A stretch of DNA of 64,000 nt, from positions 832,344-896,343 of the forward strand of contig NW_025064891.1 of assembly GCF_019112545.1 (NCBI RefSeq). Direction: 5' to 3'. The position numbers and the translations under genes were made by a program. The stretch comes from Guyanagaster necrorhizus. Lineage: Eukaryota > Basidiomycota > Agaricomycetes > Agaricales > Physalacriaceae. The notes under the pieces are model-generated. The model saw nothing but the letters and a program-made list of their open reading frames with translations, did no database searches and was not told where the DNA came from. This document shows positions 22,682-34,256 of this stretch, piece by piece. Each line of letters starts with the position of its first letter. Positions within the stretch are counted from its first letter, which is position 1.

Positions 22682-22708
22682 GGGTGACTTCCCGCAGCAT
22701 TTAGAAAC
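22682..22708 (+). repeat. Left terminal inverted repeat of the MITE-like element
   Basis: 27 bases, identical to the complement of 23380-23406 except at position 18 (A here, G in the partner). Confidence 0.85.
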
Positions 22709-23379
22709 ACAGACCATTTTCTAAATCCATCAAAGTCCCAATTTGAAATCATTTAGAATTTATATTTCTAAACCGTAAACCAATTTAGGTCTGGAAACAC
22801 AAACAGCGATCGGTGAGGGTTAACTGAGGCAGAAACGAGAGATAAAGGCGAGATAGGTATTACTTTCCTTTAATCCTGGACTTTATAGGCCTCGATAGGC
22901 ATCCGAAGTGGACTGCCTTACAAGTTTGTTACTACCGTGAATTCCAGAAAATTACCCGAGTCGGGTATGAAAAAGACAGCAGTTGGGATGGAAAAAAATG
23001 GCTGGTTCTCAAGAAAACAACTGGGAAGTAGCCTTATAGACACTTCACAGTATTTGTTAGGTCCACCAAAGATTCAGTGCAAGGATACAAGGCTAGCAGA
23101 GCAAAAATGAGCTTTGGACTGAAGACAGGCGCGCAGGTACATGAGAGGCGACGTGAGTGAAAGAAGACGCCTCGGAAACTAACAGGTCCAAATAGAGATC
23201 GAGATTGATGGAATTGCCAGATGCGGTTATCAAAGGTTTAGAAACATAATTTAGAAGGGGGGGTCGGAGGGGTCGTCTAGACTAAAATCTAGACGAGGGT
23301 GTCTCCCATCAAATTGTGGCGCTCATCCAATTTGTTATATCGGCATTGCTCGGCATCTCTGATTTAGAATTTAGTTTAG

Positions 23380-23406
23380 GTTTCTAAACGCTGCGGGAAG
23401 TCACCC
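23380..23406 (-). repeat. Right terminal inverted repeat of the MITE-like element
   Basis: Reverse complement reads GGGTGACTTCCCGCAGCG, then TTTAGAAAC, matching the left end with one mismatch. Confidence 0.85.
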
Positions 23407-23409
23407 ATT

Positions 23410-25367
23410 ACCTACAACCGTTTGCATAGTCGGGGGCGTTTTGTGGAAGGGTCAGACTTGAGAAGAGATCCGAGATGGCCATAAACCCAAAATGAAAGTT
23501 CGAACTACTCTCTCCGCAAACAGCTGTAATGAACAGTTGAATGTCCAAGAGTATCAATTCAATTATCCTGACTGCGCGTATGGCAATTCCCGCTCCAGCT
23601 CTCGCAAAGACCACTTCCTGATCTCCCTAGGCTTGAAGAGTATCAAAATATCGTTTGAATACCCCGCACGCCTTTCTTTTCCATGCCAATGTGTTTGTTC
23701 TTGCCTTCTTGCCTTGTTCAGTATATAGCAACCTCATGTCTCTTATAAGCCCAGCCTCTTGTACTCTCGCACAACGAATTCTTCTCATCATCCTCAGTCG
23801 AACTCGGCTACATCGTACACTCACCTCCATCAACGGAAAATGCTATCAAGAACTGGAAAAGCAAAACCCAGCTTCCAGGCCTCTCTCGCGGCGCACCATA
23901 TTTGTCTCCGTTCCCCCTGGGACATATTCGTGTCCAATTCTACACCCATGCACGTTATGCCGTAGTCAACAGGCCTCCCTGCATTCAAGCCGACATTCGA
24001 CTCTCCGACTCGGGCGAGCTCGAAGTGCAAACCGTCAAAGACGTGTTCGGCTTGCACAGCTGTGCAGTAAACAAAGCTTAAGCGTTTCCCTTTTTTCTTT
24101 CCTTTTTTTCTTCTCGGCTGAATGCAATGCAGATCGTTGACGAGCACGGAGAGTTATGTACGAGCACTGGGTCTATCATTCCTTTTCGTGACGTGCTGGA
24201 ATTCTCCAATTCAAGAGGATGCATTCCTGGTTGGCCAATACAATTTGTTCTGCATTTGACTGACTTGGATAGAACCATATGTCTCCGACTCCGTATGAAT
24301 GCAACGTGAAGTTCGCTGTGCCTTTCTATCGTTTCTCCGGTCCTAGGAATGCTCATAACCACCATCTTTGCTGTTTTGTGCGATCTGGCTATATCTATAG
24401 CTAGCCGATCAGCCACATTCTGGAAGCCTCGTAGGGACGCCGGTGTCCGCACGCAGTAATAATCTATATGAATGCATTATTTGGAGTGAAGTGTAACGCG
24501 TTTTGGAATGTGAGAGCTAACGTGAATGGCTTCTCCCGTTTTAGCCTTCAGTCCGGCAGTACAGGACATACTCATGGGGATGTTCTCACGACCCTGCCTA
24601 CCAGGTACCCGCGAACACCTTTGAATATGTGGCAATTAGCACATCGCAACCCTTGTCAAATCAAGAGCGCTTCGAGTCTGGTAAAATTTAAGCGAGTGCG
24701 GTTGCATTTCAGGACATCTATTCGCGTTGTCGGGTTTCCCACCAGGATTGAACAGCGAAATATTCGGAAACTCTATGAACCCACGACGATGGCGATTCTA
24801 TTGCCCGGCGGTCATAATTCCGACGGGGCAAAGCACACTGTTACTCTTTCCGGTTATAGATGTTCAATATTCGACTTCCGGAGTCATCAAAAGAGAGGAA
24901 AGACAAGAACAGAGAAACAGGACAAATGGAGCATGCTAGCGCTAGGGTCAATACATTCTCTCACCCTCCAAGCCCTTGGCGCTAACCAGTCTCCATTCTA
25001 TCCAGGCACCAAGTAATCAGCTGTAATCACATCAGTTGATTCTCCAGCCCGTCGAGATGCTACGGATCACCACCGAACAAGCACCGAGAGCAAGGTTTTG
25101 ATTGTGAATAGTGAAATGCCAATGTTCCGTGACTACTTAATCTACGGTAGACGATACTTTCAAGGGTCGCATTTCATGCATGCGGGTTTAGGTGCAGCCT
25201 TGTTCAGGCCTCTAGTGGAACCCCAACTCCGGCGTTGACATCGCTGTTGCCAACTACTACACACCGACATTGGTACGTTGCGATCTAAAATATCTTCTTT
25301 CTCTCGGGGTTTATATTCACGAGCAGGTACTCATTGATACCCCCCCCCACAGTTGCACATTCACTAC
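23410..25367. other. Gene-poor stretch, right part
   Basis: About 2 kb with only short open frames. The longest begins with ATG near 24468 (182 codons, +), but its residues show no domain, signal or family resemblance and I do not call it a gene. Relic sequence or an unannotated non-coding transcript are both possible. Confidence 0.3.
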
Positions 25368-27058
25368 ATGCCTGTGTCATCACATCCTCATTCTCGCACC
25401 GTCGGGTTTCATCGTAAACGATGGACGCTCAACGACGACATCGTTCTCTACATCGTACAGCTGATGTGCGTTGGCTCGGCACCACGGACTCCCTTTGGAC
25501 CTTCGACAAAAGATGTCCGCATGTTGGCCGCATCCTCTCGTCATCTCAGAAGGATATGCCTTCCACACGTGTACTGCCGCTATCAGTGGGTGTGGAATAG
25601 CGTAACTCCCAGAAGATCGGCATTCATGCCTTCAACGCTATGGACCTACGTAACGTCAGCGCAGCACCTCCTTCCTTCCTCTTCTCCTAACCTCATACTT
25701 ACCCAGGTCTTTCGAACTCGACATCCAAAAGTTCTTCGGGGGCCATTCCGACCTCGTCATAAACGAAACCCTTCAGTTCCCGAAAGCCTTGTCAGATAAC
25801 ATTGCCACGGCGTTTCCCTTGATGAAGAACCTGCGAATTGTCTGTTTGTCGCAATTCACAGTGTGCGGACCCTGGCGAGAGCTGTTGGAATCCATATTTC
25901 TCGCGCCCGCTCTTGAATCGCTGGAGATACGTAATTCGCCGTGGCAGGGCTATGCAGAGATATTTGACACGCACGACATTCCAGCCCCTTCTTTGCGAGA
26001 ATTCATCTATCATGTCCCGTTCGCGTTGCTACCTGCTCGGAAAGCACAGCAGGACATTGGCCGGCGTGGGATGGTCCAGCGGGCGACAGAACTTTGTATC
26101 CTGTACCCCCTGATTCATAGATTCCGGACGTCGCTCGAAACCCTTGAGCTTCCAGCAGAACTCTTTTTCGACTTGTTCGATACAGAGTTTCCCGTCCTCC
26201 GGGAGCTTCGCGTGGAAGGACTCTCACCGGGATATGGACCTTCTGATTTGTGGGTCCGACTACTGAAGTTGGCGCCACGCTTACGCGTTTTGAACGTTCG
26301 TTTGGTCCCGGGTGATGCAGACATTCAGACGCGTCTGGTAAATAAAATGCCTGAATCCATGGATGTGATGGACAGGCTACACTCCATCAGGCTTTCGAAT
26401 CCATCTCCACACGACTTCATCTTTCGCTTGCTTCCCTCTACGTTGATGGAACTGTGTCTGACGACTTATCCGGACCACACGACAACCGCAGATCTCGTGA
26501 AATCGTCTCTTCCTAAGGACATCCTATCATGTCCAGAGCTACTCTCCATCCTGAAGACACTTTCCGTGCCAGATCTGAGAACTCTCGCCATCTCGTACAA
26601 ATGGGACCGCCACGAATGTCAAGAAGAACTCGTACGGTACATCACTTGTGCGTTCCCAGGGTTGGACGTGCTAGAGCTGAATCAATACCATACGCCTGCT
26701 AATATGCAGAAGACGTGTATAGTGAGCCACATCAGAATTTTGACTGGTAGCAACTGAAAAGGGGCGGTTTTAATAGAAACAAATCAAGGAAAGGCTGTCT
26801 TGTCTCTCTCAATTGAGATCTCTACGTCTTAACCTCGGATACATGCAAACTGGGCAGTGGCTTTGTGATACGACTTGGCAATACGATAGGCGTACGGCGT
26901 GGGAGCTGGGGACGTGGATTAAATCATTGTGTGATATTTCCTTCCTGGTTGTGAAGGCCCCACTGGCGCCGTTTGACCAGCCTTATGGATGGGTGTGGAC
27001 GTGGAGAACGTATATAGTGAACGGTAATGTGACGTCACAGTGGCAGTGTATACAATGA
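25368..27058 (+). CDS. F-box-like protein
   Basis: Three exons (25368-25654, 25707-26721, 26777-27058) sum to 527 residues. The N-terminus has an F-box-like pattern: LNDDIVLYIVQLM, then VRMLAASSRHLRRICLPHVY. The rest is leucine-rich with spaced repeats (LMKNLRIVCLS, ALESLEIRNSP, LRELRVEGLSP, LRVLNVRL, GLDVLELNQ), as in the many basidiomycete F-box/LRR-like proteins that select substrates for SCF ubiquitin ligases. The last exon follows a canonical GTGAGC donor and its first residues (KQIKERLSCL, then LRSLRLNLGY) continue the leucine pattern. Its stop TGA overlaps the ATG of the next gene in the shared bases ATGA. Substrate unknown. Confidence 0.75.
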
Positions 27059-28493
27059 ACTATGAACGTCTGCCCTCTTCTATTAAAGACAACAAAAACA
27101 AGAAAAACATATTGAAACGGGTCTTGCTCGTGCTCACTTGCATCTTTCTCGTACTCGTCTTCTTTGCTGGGAACCGGACACCTACAATGACAAGGGGCAA
27201 GTACAGTGTTGGCTAGTAAGTTCCTCTTCCACACCCTTCCTACCCTACCCGTCTGACCACAGTTCAGCTTTGTCAACTGGGGCATATATGCGCGCAAATA
27301 CCCACCCTCTGCGATCCCTGTCTCTGACCTCACCCATCTCCTCTACGCCTTTGCCAACATATCCCCAGACACCGGCACCGTATCCCTCTCAGACCAATGG
27401 GCAGACGAGCAGATCCATTACGACGGCGACAGCTGGAACGATCCAGACGCAAACAACAAGTCTCCCCCTTTTATATCTCGCCTTTCGCGCCCACTAACCA
27501 CTTTACAGCCTCTACGGAAACTTCAAAGCCCTCCACCTCATCAAAAAAGCAAACAGACACCTCAAACTCCTTCTCAGCATCGGCGGCTGGACATACAGCC
27601 CCAGCATGCATCCCGTCGTCGTCGACCCTGCCAAACGCGCCCAGTTTGTCCGCAGCAGTCTCCAGCTTGTCGAAGACTATGGTCTGGACGGACTCGACAT
27701 CGACTACGAGTACCCCCAGAACGACGCCCAGGCTTCTGGTTATGTCCAGCTCCTGCGCGAGCTCCGGGTAGCATTGGACGCCCACGCCCACGGCCGGAAC
27801 GGCTACCGTTTCCTCCTCTCCATCGCTGCGCCCTGCGGTCAAGACAACTACCGCAAACTCCACATCCCAGAGATGGACGCCTCCCTCGACCTCTGGAACT
27901 TGATGGCCTATGATTTCGCCGGTTCCTGGGACTCCCTCGCCGGTCATCAAGCCAATTTGTATGGTCCACCAATTAGCGCGTCCCAGGCCGTGGATTATTA
28001 CCGTTCCAAGGGCGTCCATCCGAGCAAGATTGTGCTCGGCATCCCGCTTTATGGTCGGTCTTTCATGGGCACAGACGGGCCTGGCTCAAAGTACAACGGG
28101 GTTGGTGAGGGCAGCTGGGAACGCGGTGTCTATGATTACCGGGCTCTGCCGTTACCCGGGAGCTACGTCCTGCGAGACGAACACAAGAAAGCCAGCTGGA
28201 CGTACAACTATGCTACACGCGAGATGGTCAGCTTTGATTCCGAAGAGGTGGCTCAATGGAAGGGCCAGTATATCCGGCAGCAAGGCTTGGCGGGTGCAAT
28301 GTACTGGGAGCTCAGCGGTGACAAGGGTGGAGACGGCACCCAGAGAGGGGAGGGAGGTAAAGGCAAGGATGTCCAGCCTGGCCAGAGTCTTGTTGCAGTC
28401 ATCAAACACGCGATGGGTGGCCTGGAGATGAACGAATACAATTGGTTGCACTATAATCGTAGCAAGTTTCCGAATATGAGGAACGGCATGTAG
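27055..28493 (+). CDS. Chitinase, glycoside hydrolase family 18, with N-terminal membrane anchor
   Basis: Three exons (27055-27215, 27268-27459, 27509-28493) sum to 445 residues. The catalytic signature LDGLDIDYEYP contains DxxDxDxE with the proton-donor glutamate. Other family blocks are YFVNWGIYARKYPP, LLLSIGGWTYSP, WNLMAYDFAGSWD, GIPLYGRSF and GAMYWELSGD. The N-terminus is not a cleavable signal but MNYERLPSSIKDNKNKKN followed by a hydrophobic helix (LLVLTCIFLVLVFFAGN), a type II anchor that would place the catalytic domain outside the cytosol. It hydrolyses chitin, probably in wall remodelling. The stop codon TAG in the unspliced first exon lies across the donor (TA|GTAAGT). The only ATG upstream of the anchor overlaps the preceding gene's stop. 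Confidence 0.92.
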
Positions 28494-28531
28494 TCTTAAT
28501 TATATAGCGAAGGAAATGCATTGCGAATAAT

Positions 28532-29185
28532 CTACTCGTCTGGTACCTCGAGCTCGCCATCGTTGATGGCGTCGATGATATCGTGAGGGGGCTTGCCATC
28601 CACTGTGCAACCCACTGACTGGGCAGTACCCAGAATCTCCTTGACACACCCCGACAGCTCCTTGGCGAGAGATTTCGACTTCATCGTCCGTGCAATATCA
28701 ACAATCTCGTCAAATGGTATGTTGCCCGAGTGCTTGATGTTTTTCTCCTTCTTTCGGTCGCGGGGTGGCTCTGCAGAGCGGTGAGCAAAGGGTTGTAGAC
28801 AGCAGACGAGACGTACCCTTGAGAGCTTTGATGACGAGGGACGATGCGGAAGGAACGACAGAGACGGCGGCTTGCCGGTTTTGGATGGTGAGTTGGACGG
28901 TTACACGAAGACCCTTCCATGCACCAGTTGCTTTGGCTATATCTTCACCGACCTTTTTCGGTGACTAGAGAAAGAAAAAAGAGTCAGCGAGATTTAAAGA
29001 ATATAACAATGTACGCACTAGACCAAGAGGACCGATTTTGGGTGCAAGAGCAGACGATGCACCAACTTCACCACCTGTGGCCCGGAGGTAGATGATCTTG
29101 ACTTCATTGGGATCCTACACCAGCGAGCAATAAGTAACGCAAGCATCAACAAAAGACAAAGAGCACACACGAATTTAGGAGCCAT
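28532..29185 (-). CDS. RPL12: 60S ribosomal protein uL11 (L12)
   Basis: Four exons (29171-29185, 29019-29114, 28817-28964, 28532-28770) sum to 165 residues, the normal eukaryotic length. The sequence [65 protein letters not shown] and [15 protein letters not shown] is unmistakable. uL11 forms the base of the P-stalk, where elongation factors dock. The gene is divergent from the cyclin gene with 154 bases between the two ATGs. Confidence 0.97.
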
Positions 29186-29339
29186 GATCACTGTAGGTAT
29201 CGACGCCCAGTATAGCCGACCACACCTCCGCGTCCACCAAAAAATAAGGTTTAATCTCCGCCTGAGAACTGTACAGCTTTAGTCGCGGCCCGCGGGCCGG
29301 GGCGGAGGATGGGGTTGTGATCTTCGAGGACATGGGTCG
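29186..29339. promoter_or_regulatory. Shared bidirectional promoter, RPL12 and cyclin
   Basis: Only 154 bases separate two divergent starts. It contains a GC-rich core with CGCGGCCCGCGGGCCGGGGC and no TATA box. Confidence 0.5.
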
Positions 29340-30093
29340 ATGGAAGTCGAGCTTCCCGCTGCGTTTGAAGATGCGCCGATTAGCGACCTTGTCGTGCTGA
29401 TAGGTGAGCGCCCCATCCCGCCCGCCTTCCGCCCGACTGACCCCCGCCGCCTCCAAAGCCGACATGCTCGACCGTCTCATGTCCCACAACGATCGTATCG
29501 CGCTCAGCCCGCAGGCGCTCACCCGCTTCCACTCCCGCACCGCGCCCGCCATCTCTGTCCTCGACTACCTCCGCCGCATCACCCGCTTCATCAACGTCGA
29601 GCGCTCCTGTCTCCTCGTCACCCTTTACTACATCGACGCCATCTGCGCTCGCCACTCTCTCTTCACACTCTCCTCCCTCACCTGCCATCGCTTCCTCATC
29701 ACAGCCATCGCAGTCGCCAGCAAGTGTCTCTGCGATACCTTTTGCACAAATGCCCTCTACGCAAAGGTCGGCGGCATCAGCGTTACGGAGCTCAATATCC
29801 TCGAGAGGGAGTTTTTGCAGATGATCGATTGGCGGCTGATGGTGCGTTGGCCAGGCTCTTTATGTTTCTCATTTCATTACTCATGCATCACAAAGTGCAC
29901 TCGCGAGATCCTCTCAGAGTATTACACAAACCTAGTCAGGACAAACGCTTCCGGAAGGTACGCCATCGCTGACGACGATTCGCCCATGGCAGTCCAGCCT
30001 CGCATACCATCTGTACCACCGCAAGACGTCTCCCAGCGACCCACCATCGAGCAAAATATGGCTTTTGCAGCTCATCAGAGAGGCGAGGGATAG
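29340..30093 (+). CDS. Pho80-type (PHO85 partner) cyclin
   Basis: Three exons (29340-29403, 29459-29841, 29896-30093) sum to 214 residues. It opens FEDAPISDLVVLIADMLDRL and continues ALTRFHSRTAPAISVLDYL, RRITRFINVERSCLL, HRFLITAIAVASKCLCDTF, then NILEREFLQMIDWRLM, the cyclin fold of the Pho80/Pcl7 group. These cyclins activate the Pho85 kinase in phosphate and nutrient signalling. The C-terminal 60 residues are disordered. The initiating ATG is in an exon that splices by GTGAGC into the cyclin box. Reading through that intron would destroy the frame match. Confidence 0.9.
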
Positions 30094-30210
30094 CTCTAGA
30101 CACCCTAATTTATTCATTCATTTTAACATTCCTAATTGGTGTATAAGATATAGTGAATTCGTGCTGTTGATGCAATTTTTACACTAAACTCTGCACGCAA
30201 ACAGAACATA

Positions 30211-30282
30211 ATGCCGATGGTGAAACGGTTATCATGCTTGCCTTCCAAGCAAGCGGTAGGGGTTCGACTCCCCTTCGGCGTA
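30211..30282 (+). tRNA. tRNA-Gly (anticodon TCC)
   Basis: 72 bases, no intron. The acceptor stem ATGCCGA pairs with TCGGCGT (one wobble), followed by discriminator A. The anticodon stem CTTGC/GCAAG closes the loop CTTCCAA, giving anticodon TCC. The T arm holds GGTTCGACTCC, a perfect B box, and GGTTATCAT in the D-arm region matches fungal tRNA-Gly. No CCA is encoded, as expected. Confidence 0.93.
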
Positions 30283-30855
30283 CTGAGTGAGTATGCGAAT
30301 CTTGTTCATTTTTCATCCTCTCTTTTAACACAAGTCGGGACCCCGATCAGTAATAATATCTCATGGATGCTTTAGATACTACCTTCTACATGGTGATCAT
30401 GCCTGAAAAAAGTACGGAAACGTGTCACTCGCTATTGCTCTTCGCGTCAGGATATTCAGGTCCAGTCTCCATAAATATCCCTCTGCGGGCCCACACGATT
30501 ATCGCACAACGCCACACTCCCGTTCATCGCTCTTAGCAACCGGTCTCATTAAAAGCACACCAACAAACCCCCTCCGCTCCTAGCATTAAATATCCCATAC
30601 TAGTACCTCGTAATAATTGCACAAAAGATAAAAGTATGCTCTTGATGATGATGGACGGGTTAACGACTTTTGCAACAACAAAAAAAAAAATGAAATGAAA
30701 AGTGTGTATACGCGTAGAACATGGCGTCTAAGAAAACAAAGTCCTGTTGCTGTTTGTGGGTTATGATACACAGGGCGCGGGGTGGAAAAGAAAACCGTGA
30801 CGCGCGTCCACGCACGCACCTACTATGCATATTACACAAAACCACCCCCGCCCCC
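30283..30855. other. Intergenic downstream of tRNA-Gly
   Basis: No gene signal. It includes the pol III termination region of the tRNA (TTTTT near 30309) and the 3' flank of the kinase gene, with a run of A at 30680-30690. Confidence 0.3.
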
Positions 30856-33800
30856 CTACCGTCTCAATGCGCTCAACATCTTCGCCAACGCGTTGATCTG
30901 TCCCCGCTGAACCTTCTTAGGATACCCATCCTCGTCACCAGAGCCATCGCCAAGCGCCAGAGACGTCGTGCTCGTCGTCGCATCCCGCCGACGGTCCTCA
31001 GAGATCGTGTCCAGGTGCACGTCTTTGGGCTTGCGCGACCGTTGCTTTCGCGCCGGCGGCGAACCAAAAAGATCTCCTTCTGGGTTGGGATACTGACCAC
31101 GAGGCAGCTGGTCCAGCTCCCATGGCACACCATCCATGACTATGTGCAGCCTTGGTTAAGGTTCGCTCGGCAAGTAGAAAAGCAAACACTCACTCTTGAC
31201 GTTCTTTGGAACTCCTTGGGAAAGATAACTAGACGAATGCGAAGATGGTGGCGGCGGGCCCTTGCCCGTTCTCCAACTCGTCGCAGATACACTCGTCGCA
31301 GTAGTAGACACACTCCTCATGCTCGCATTGCTATACCTCGTAAACGCACTCGTCGAAGTACCTGCACTCGAGCTCGTCGTACTCATCGAATTGCGCCAGT
31401 TACCAGACGTCATCGAGCTCGCGCTCGACGCCAAAGGACGTCCGCTACGCGTGCTGTTCGGAGAGACACCCCGGTTCGAGCGGCCCCCAGCCGTATCGTG
31501 TACCCAGCGTTCGACACTCGGGTTCGGAGACAGTCCCTGGTGATGGGAAAGAGGCGGCGGGTTCGGACTCCGGCTCGGTTGGGAACCATGAGGTGACCGC
31601 GATCCACGCGCACGGCGGCCCCTGCCCCATGGTTCATCTGACACCGACGTCGAATGCACGACAGGCGCATCCAGACTCATGATCAACGACGTCACATTGC
31701 TCGCCGTTGCCGACATTGGCGCTACACTCACGTCCATAGATTTCAACGACGGCACGGACGGCTCCTCCAGTGGTGACATTCGCCCGTTCGCTGCAGCAGA
31801 GGCCAGGTTGGTCGAACTCGCTTTCCCAAAGCTCAGCTTCCACTTGGACGGCTTCTTCACAGGTACATGCAGCGATGTGGTCGACGTCGACACATGCACA
31901 CTGTTGGGTGGAGGCGGCAAGGCCGGCGACGGAGGTTGCGGCGGTGCAGCCATAGGTCTAGGTTTCGACAGTAAGGGAGTGGGTAATGCATACATCGAGA
32001 CGGGCTCGTACGGGGTGCTGCGCGAGCGACGACTCGACGTATCAGAAGTCTTGGACTTGTGAGACGAGGTCACAGACGGCGCTTTTGAGGCTTTGCTGAT
32101 CTCTCTTGCCAGAGACTGGGATGCAACCGCAAGCGTCTCCAGTGTGTCGTCTTTCAGACTGGGCGTCGTGGGCGTCGCCGCAGTCGCTCCCTTACCCTTT
32201 CGTGCCCCACGCTTCCGCCTCTTGTTGGTCGACGTCGAGCGTGAGGTCATCAAGATACCTTGGGCACTAACTTGCTCCATTTCTTCCTGCTCTTCGACTT
32301 CTTGATCGATGACCGTCGATAATTCGGAAGCCTCCGGCCTCTCATATGCAGGCTCAAGTGACGGAGCGCGTGAGAGCGACCGAATGGGTATGGCAGGTGT
32401 CCGTATGGACGAAGGGGCTTTGGAGGCCTGTCTAGACGATGGGCGGTGTGATGGTGGTACAGAGGAGGAAATGGGGTGCCCCTGAGTGGAACTAACGGAG
32501 ACACCACGTTGGTGGGACGGCATGGGGTGAGTCCCAAGAAAGTCCGGAAGATCTTTTGCCCATAATCCAAAGTCAGGAGCTGAGATGCGTTTTGAATCGT
32601 CACCGAAATCATCAAGAACGTTGAAAACTCGGTTGGCGAGCATCTCCGCAACTGGACGCGTCATGCCTGTGAATCGTTGCGTAAAGAAGTTGACCGGAGA
32701 CAGTCGAAAAATGTCAAAAGAACTACAGGCTCCTTGAGAGGTGTCTGTCCAGGGGTTATAATGATACAACCTAGAAATTCGGTTAAACGCTGAAAGAAAT
32801 GGACAAATTACACCGGCGTACATATTGATGAGCACGATGCCTAACGACCAAACATCAGCAGCTCGAGGGCGATACGTAGGGGCTACATTATTTCTGCATT
32901 CTAAAGATGAAATTTGAATCAAGGATCAGTTGGTGGATCAAGAATCAAAAGTTGACCGACGCACCATAACTCATGTAAGGCGCACTGCCGCAATCCATGT
33001 CAGACGAGTCGACATCAGTGGTCGACAGGCCAAAATCAGTAAGCTTGACGATGACTTTGCGTTCCTGTCGGCCATCGCTGGTAGTAGTCCAACCATCGGT
33101 GACGATAAAGTTTTCTGGCTTGATATCGCGATGGTAGACTTGCTGCGCGTGGCATGCGGCGACAGCATCACACATCTGGGAGAACATAGATGCTATGAGG
33201 CGAAGGCGCGTTCGAGAAAGAAGTTGGGACGGATGCAGATTTGAAAGTAGACTAGGAGTAGGGGGTGTTCGTGACGACGTGGGGGAAGGATCAGTACAGG
33301 TTGGAGAGTCGGCTTCATAATGATCGCGGGCTTGTTCGAGAAAATAAAATAGGTCTTCACCGGGGACGTACTCCAGGAGAAGAAGGAGAAAAGAAGAAGT
33401 TTCAAAAGTGCGATAGAGGGTGACAATGTTGGGATGCGAAGCGAGGGACTGGTGAATAGTAGCCTAGAAAGAGAAAGAAAAGAGCTGAACAAGCTTGTGT
33501 CAGAGGGCAACAAAGGCATGGACGTACCTCTGACATCTGTGCTGCTAGCGCCTCCTCGTCGAGGTTCGCTTTAGATAAGCACTTGATGGCAAATTCGCGC
33601 CCATAGACGGTTGAAGGGTTGCGGGAAGCGGACAAATCATCAATGTCCATTGTACCGACGGTCGTGGGATGGCCATCCTCAGAGGGCGGAGGACGATAAA
33701 GGACTTCTCGCACTAGATAAACGACTGCGTAACTGCCAGCGCCGAGACGACGAACGACTTCGAACTCCTGGGCAGGCTCCTCGACATTGGGAGAGTCTGG

Positions 33801-34256
33801 AGGCCCAGAAGGGTTGGCACCGATAGAGACAAGCCGCACTACTTGACCCTGAAGCATCGCGCCTACACCGACGGCATCGCCTGGGACAAGGACGTCACCG
33901 ATGGTCGAGGAAGGACGGGAGCTGGCTGGGGATTTTGAAGAGGCAGAACGAGGAACGGGAACAGCGATAGAGGCCTGCCGAGACGAGATATGCAGGTTCC
34001 GGGGCAGCTTTGGGGAAGCGGTGGTAGGAGAAGAGGAAGGATTAGGACGGGAAGAAAAGAAATTAGGAAGAGGGGGAGGTTGACCAGTATATTGAGGCGT
34101 CACAAACGCATCTTTGTAGACACGCTTGGTGGTCAAGGGACGGGGTTCATTACGGGTATTGTCACCATTGGAGCTGGCGAAGTGGTGATGGTCTGTGGCG
34201 ACTGAACGTTTGACCTTTGGCGACGAAAGCGGACGAAGAACAGGATACTGCAACAT
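30856..34256 (-). CDS. Ser/Thr protein kinase, Ran1/Ksp1-like
   Basis: Five exons (33528-34256, 32965-33463, 32822-32900, 31194-32770, 30856-31139) sum to 1055 residues. After a disordered N-terminus of about 165 residues the kinase domain starts with the loop LGAGSYAVVYLV. It has the lysine in FAIKCLSK, LLLLEYVPGEDLFYFLEQAR, the catalytic loop YHRDIKPENFIV, LTDFGLSTTD, and ADVWSLGIVLINMLYHYNPW, characteristic of the Ran1/Ksp1 group. A large insert is present in the N-lobe between the glycine loop and the lysine. Another, Pro/Thr-rich (about 45 residues), separates the hinge from the catalytic loop. The C-terminal half is long and disordered, rich in Ser and Pro. Relatives link nutrient state to meiosis, TOR and filamentous growth. 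The target is not visible from sequence. Confidence 0.88.

Larger units (their letters stand above)
22682..23406. mobile_element. 725-bp non-autonomous DNA transposon (MITE-like) with 27-bp inverted ends
   Basis: The ends are inverted repeats of 27 bases with one mismatch: left begins GGGTGACTTCCCGCAGC at 22682, right ends with its complement at 23406, and both continue inward as TTTAGAAAC. The element is flanked by ATT on both sides (22679-22681 and 23407-23409), a 3-base target duplication. Inside there are subterminal TTTAGAA/TTCTAAA motifs at both ends and a TCTAGACTAAAATCTAGA hairpin near 23275, but no transposase. A 3-base duplication with a GGG terminus fits PIF/Harbinger-type elements, though that is an inference. 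An active partner elsewhere would have to mobilise it. Confidence 0.8.

Noticed and set aside
24468..25016. 182-codon frame with ATG in the gene-poor island
   Set aside because: Random-looking composition, no family, no introns of the usual type, no promoter. Not supported as a gene.
29380..29688. Acidic minus-strand frame antisense to the cyclin gene
   Set aside because: It is a shadow of the GC-rich cyclin exon. Its Glu/Asp/Gly-rich content follows from codon bias on the other strand.
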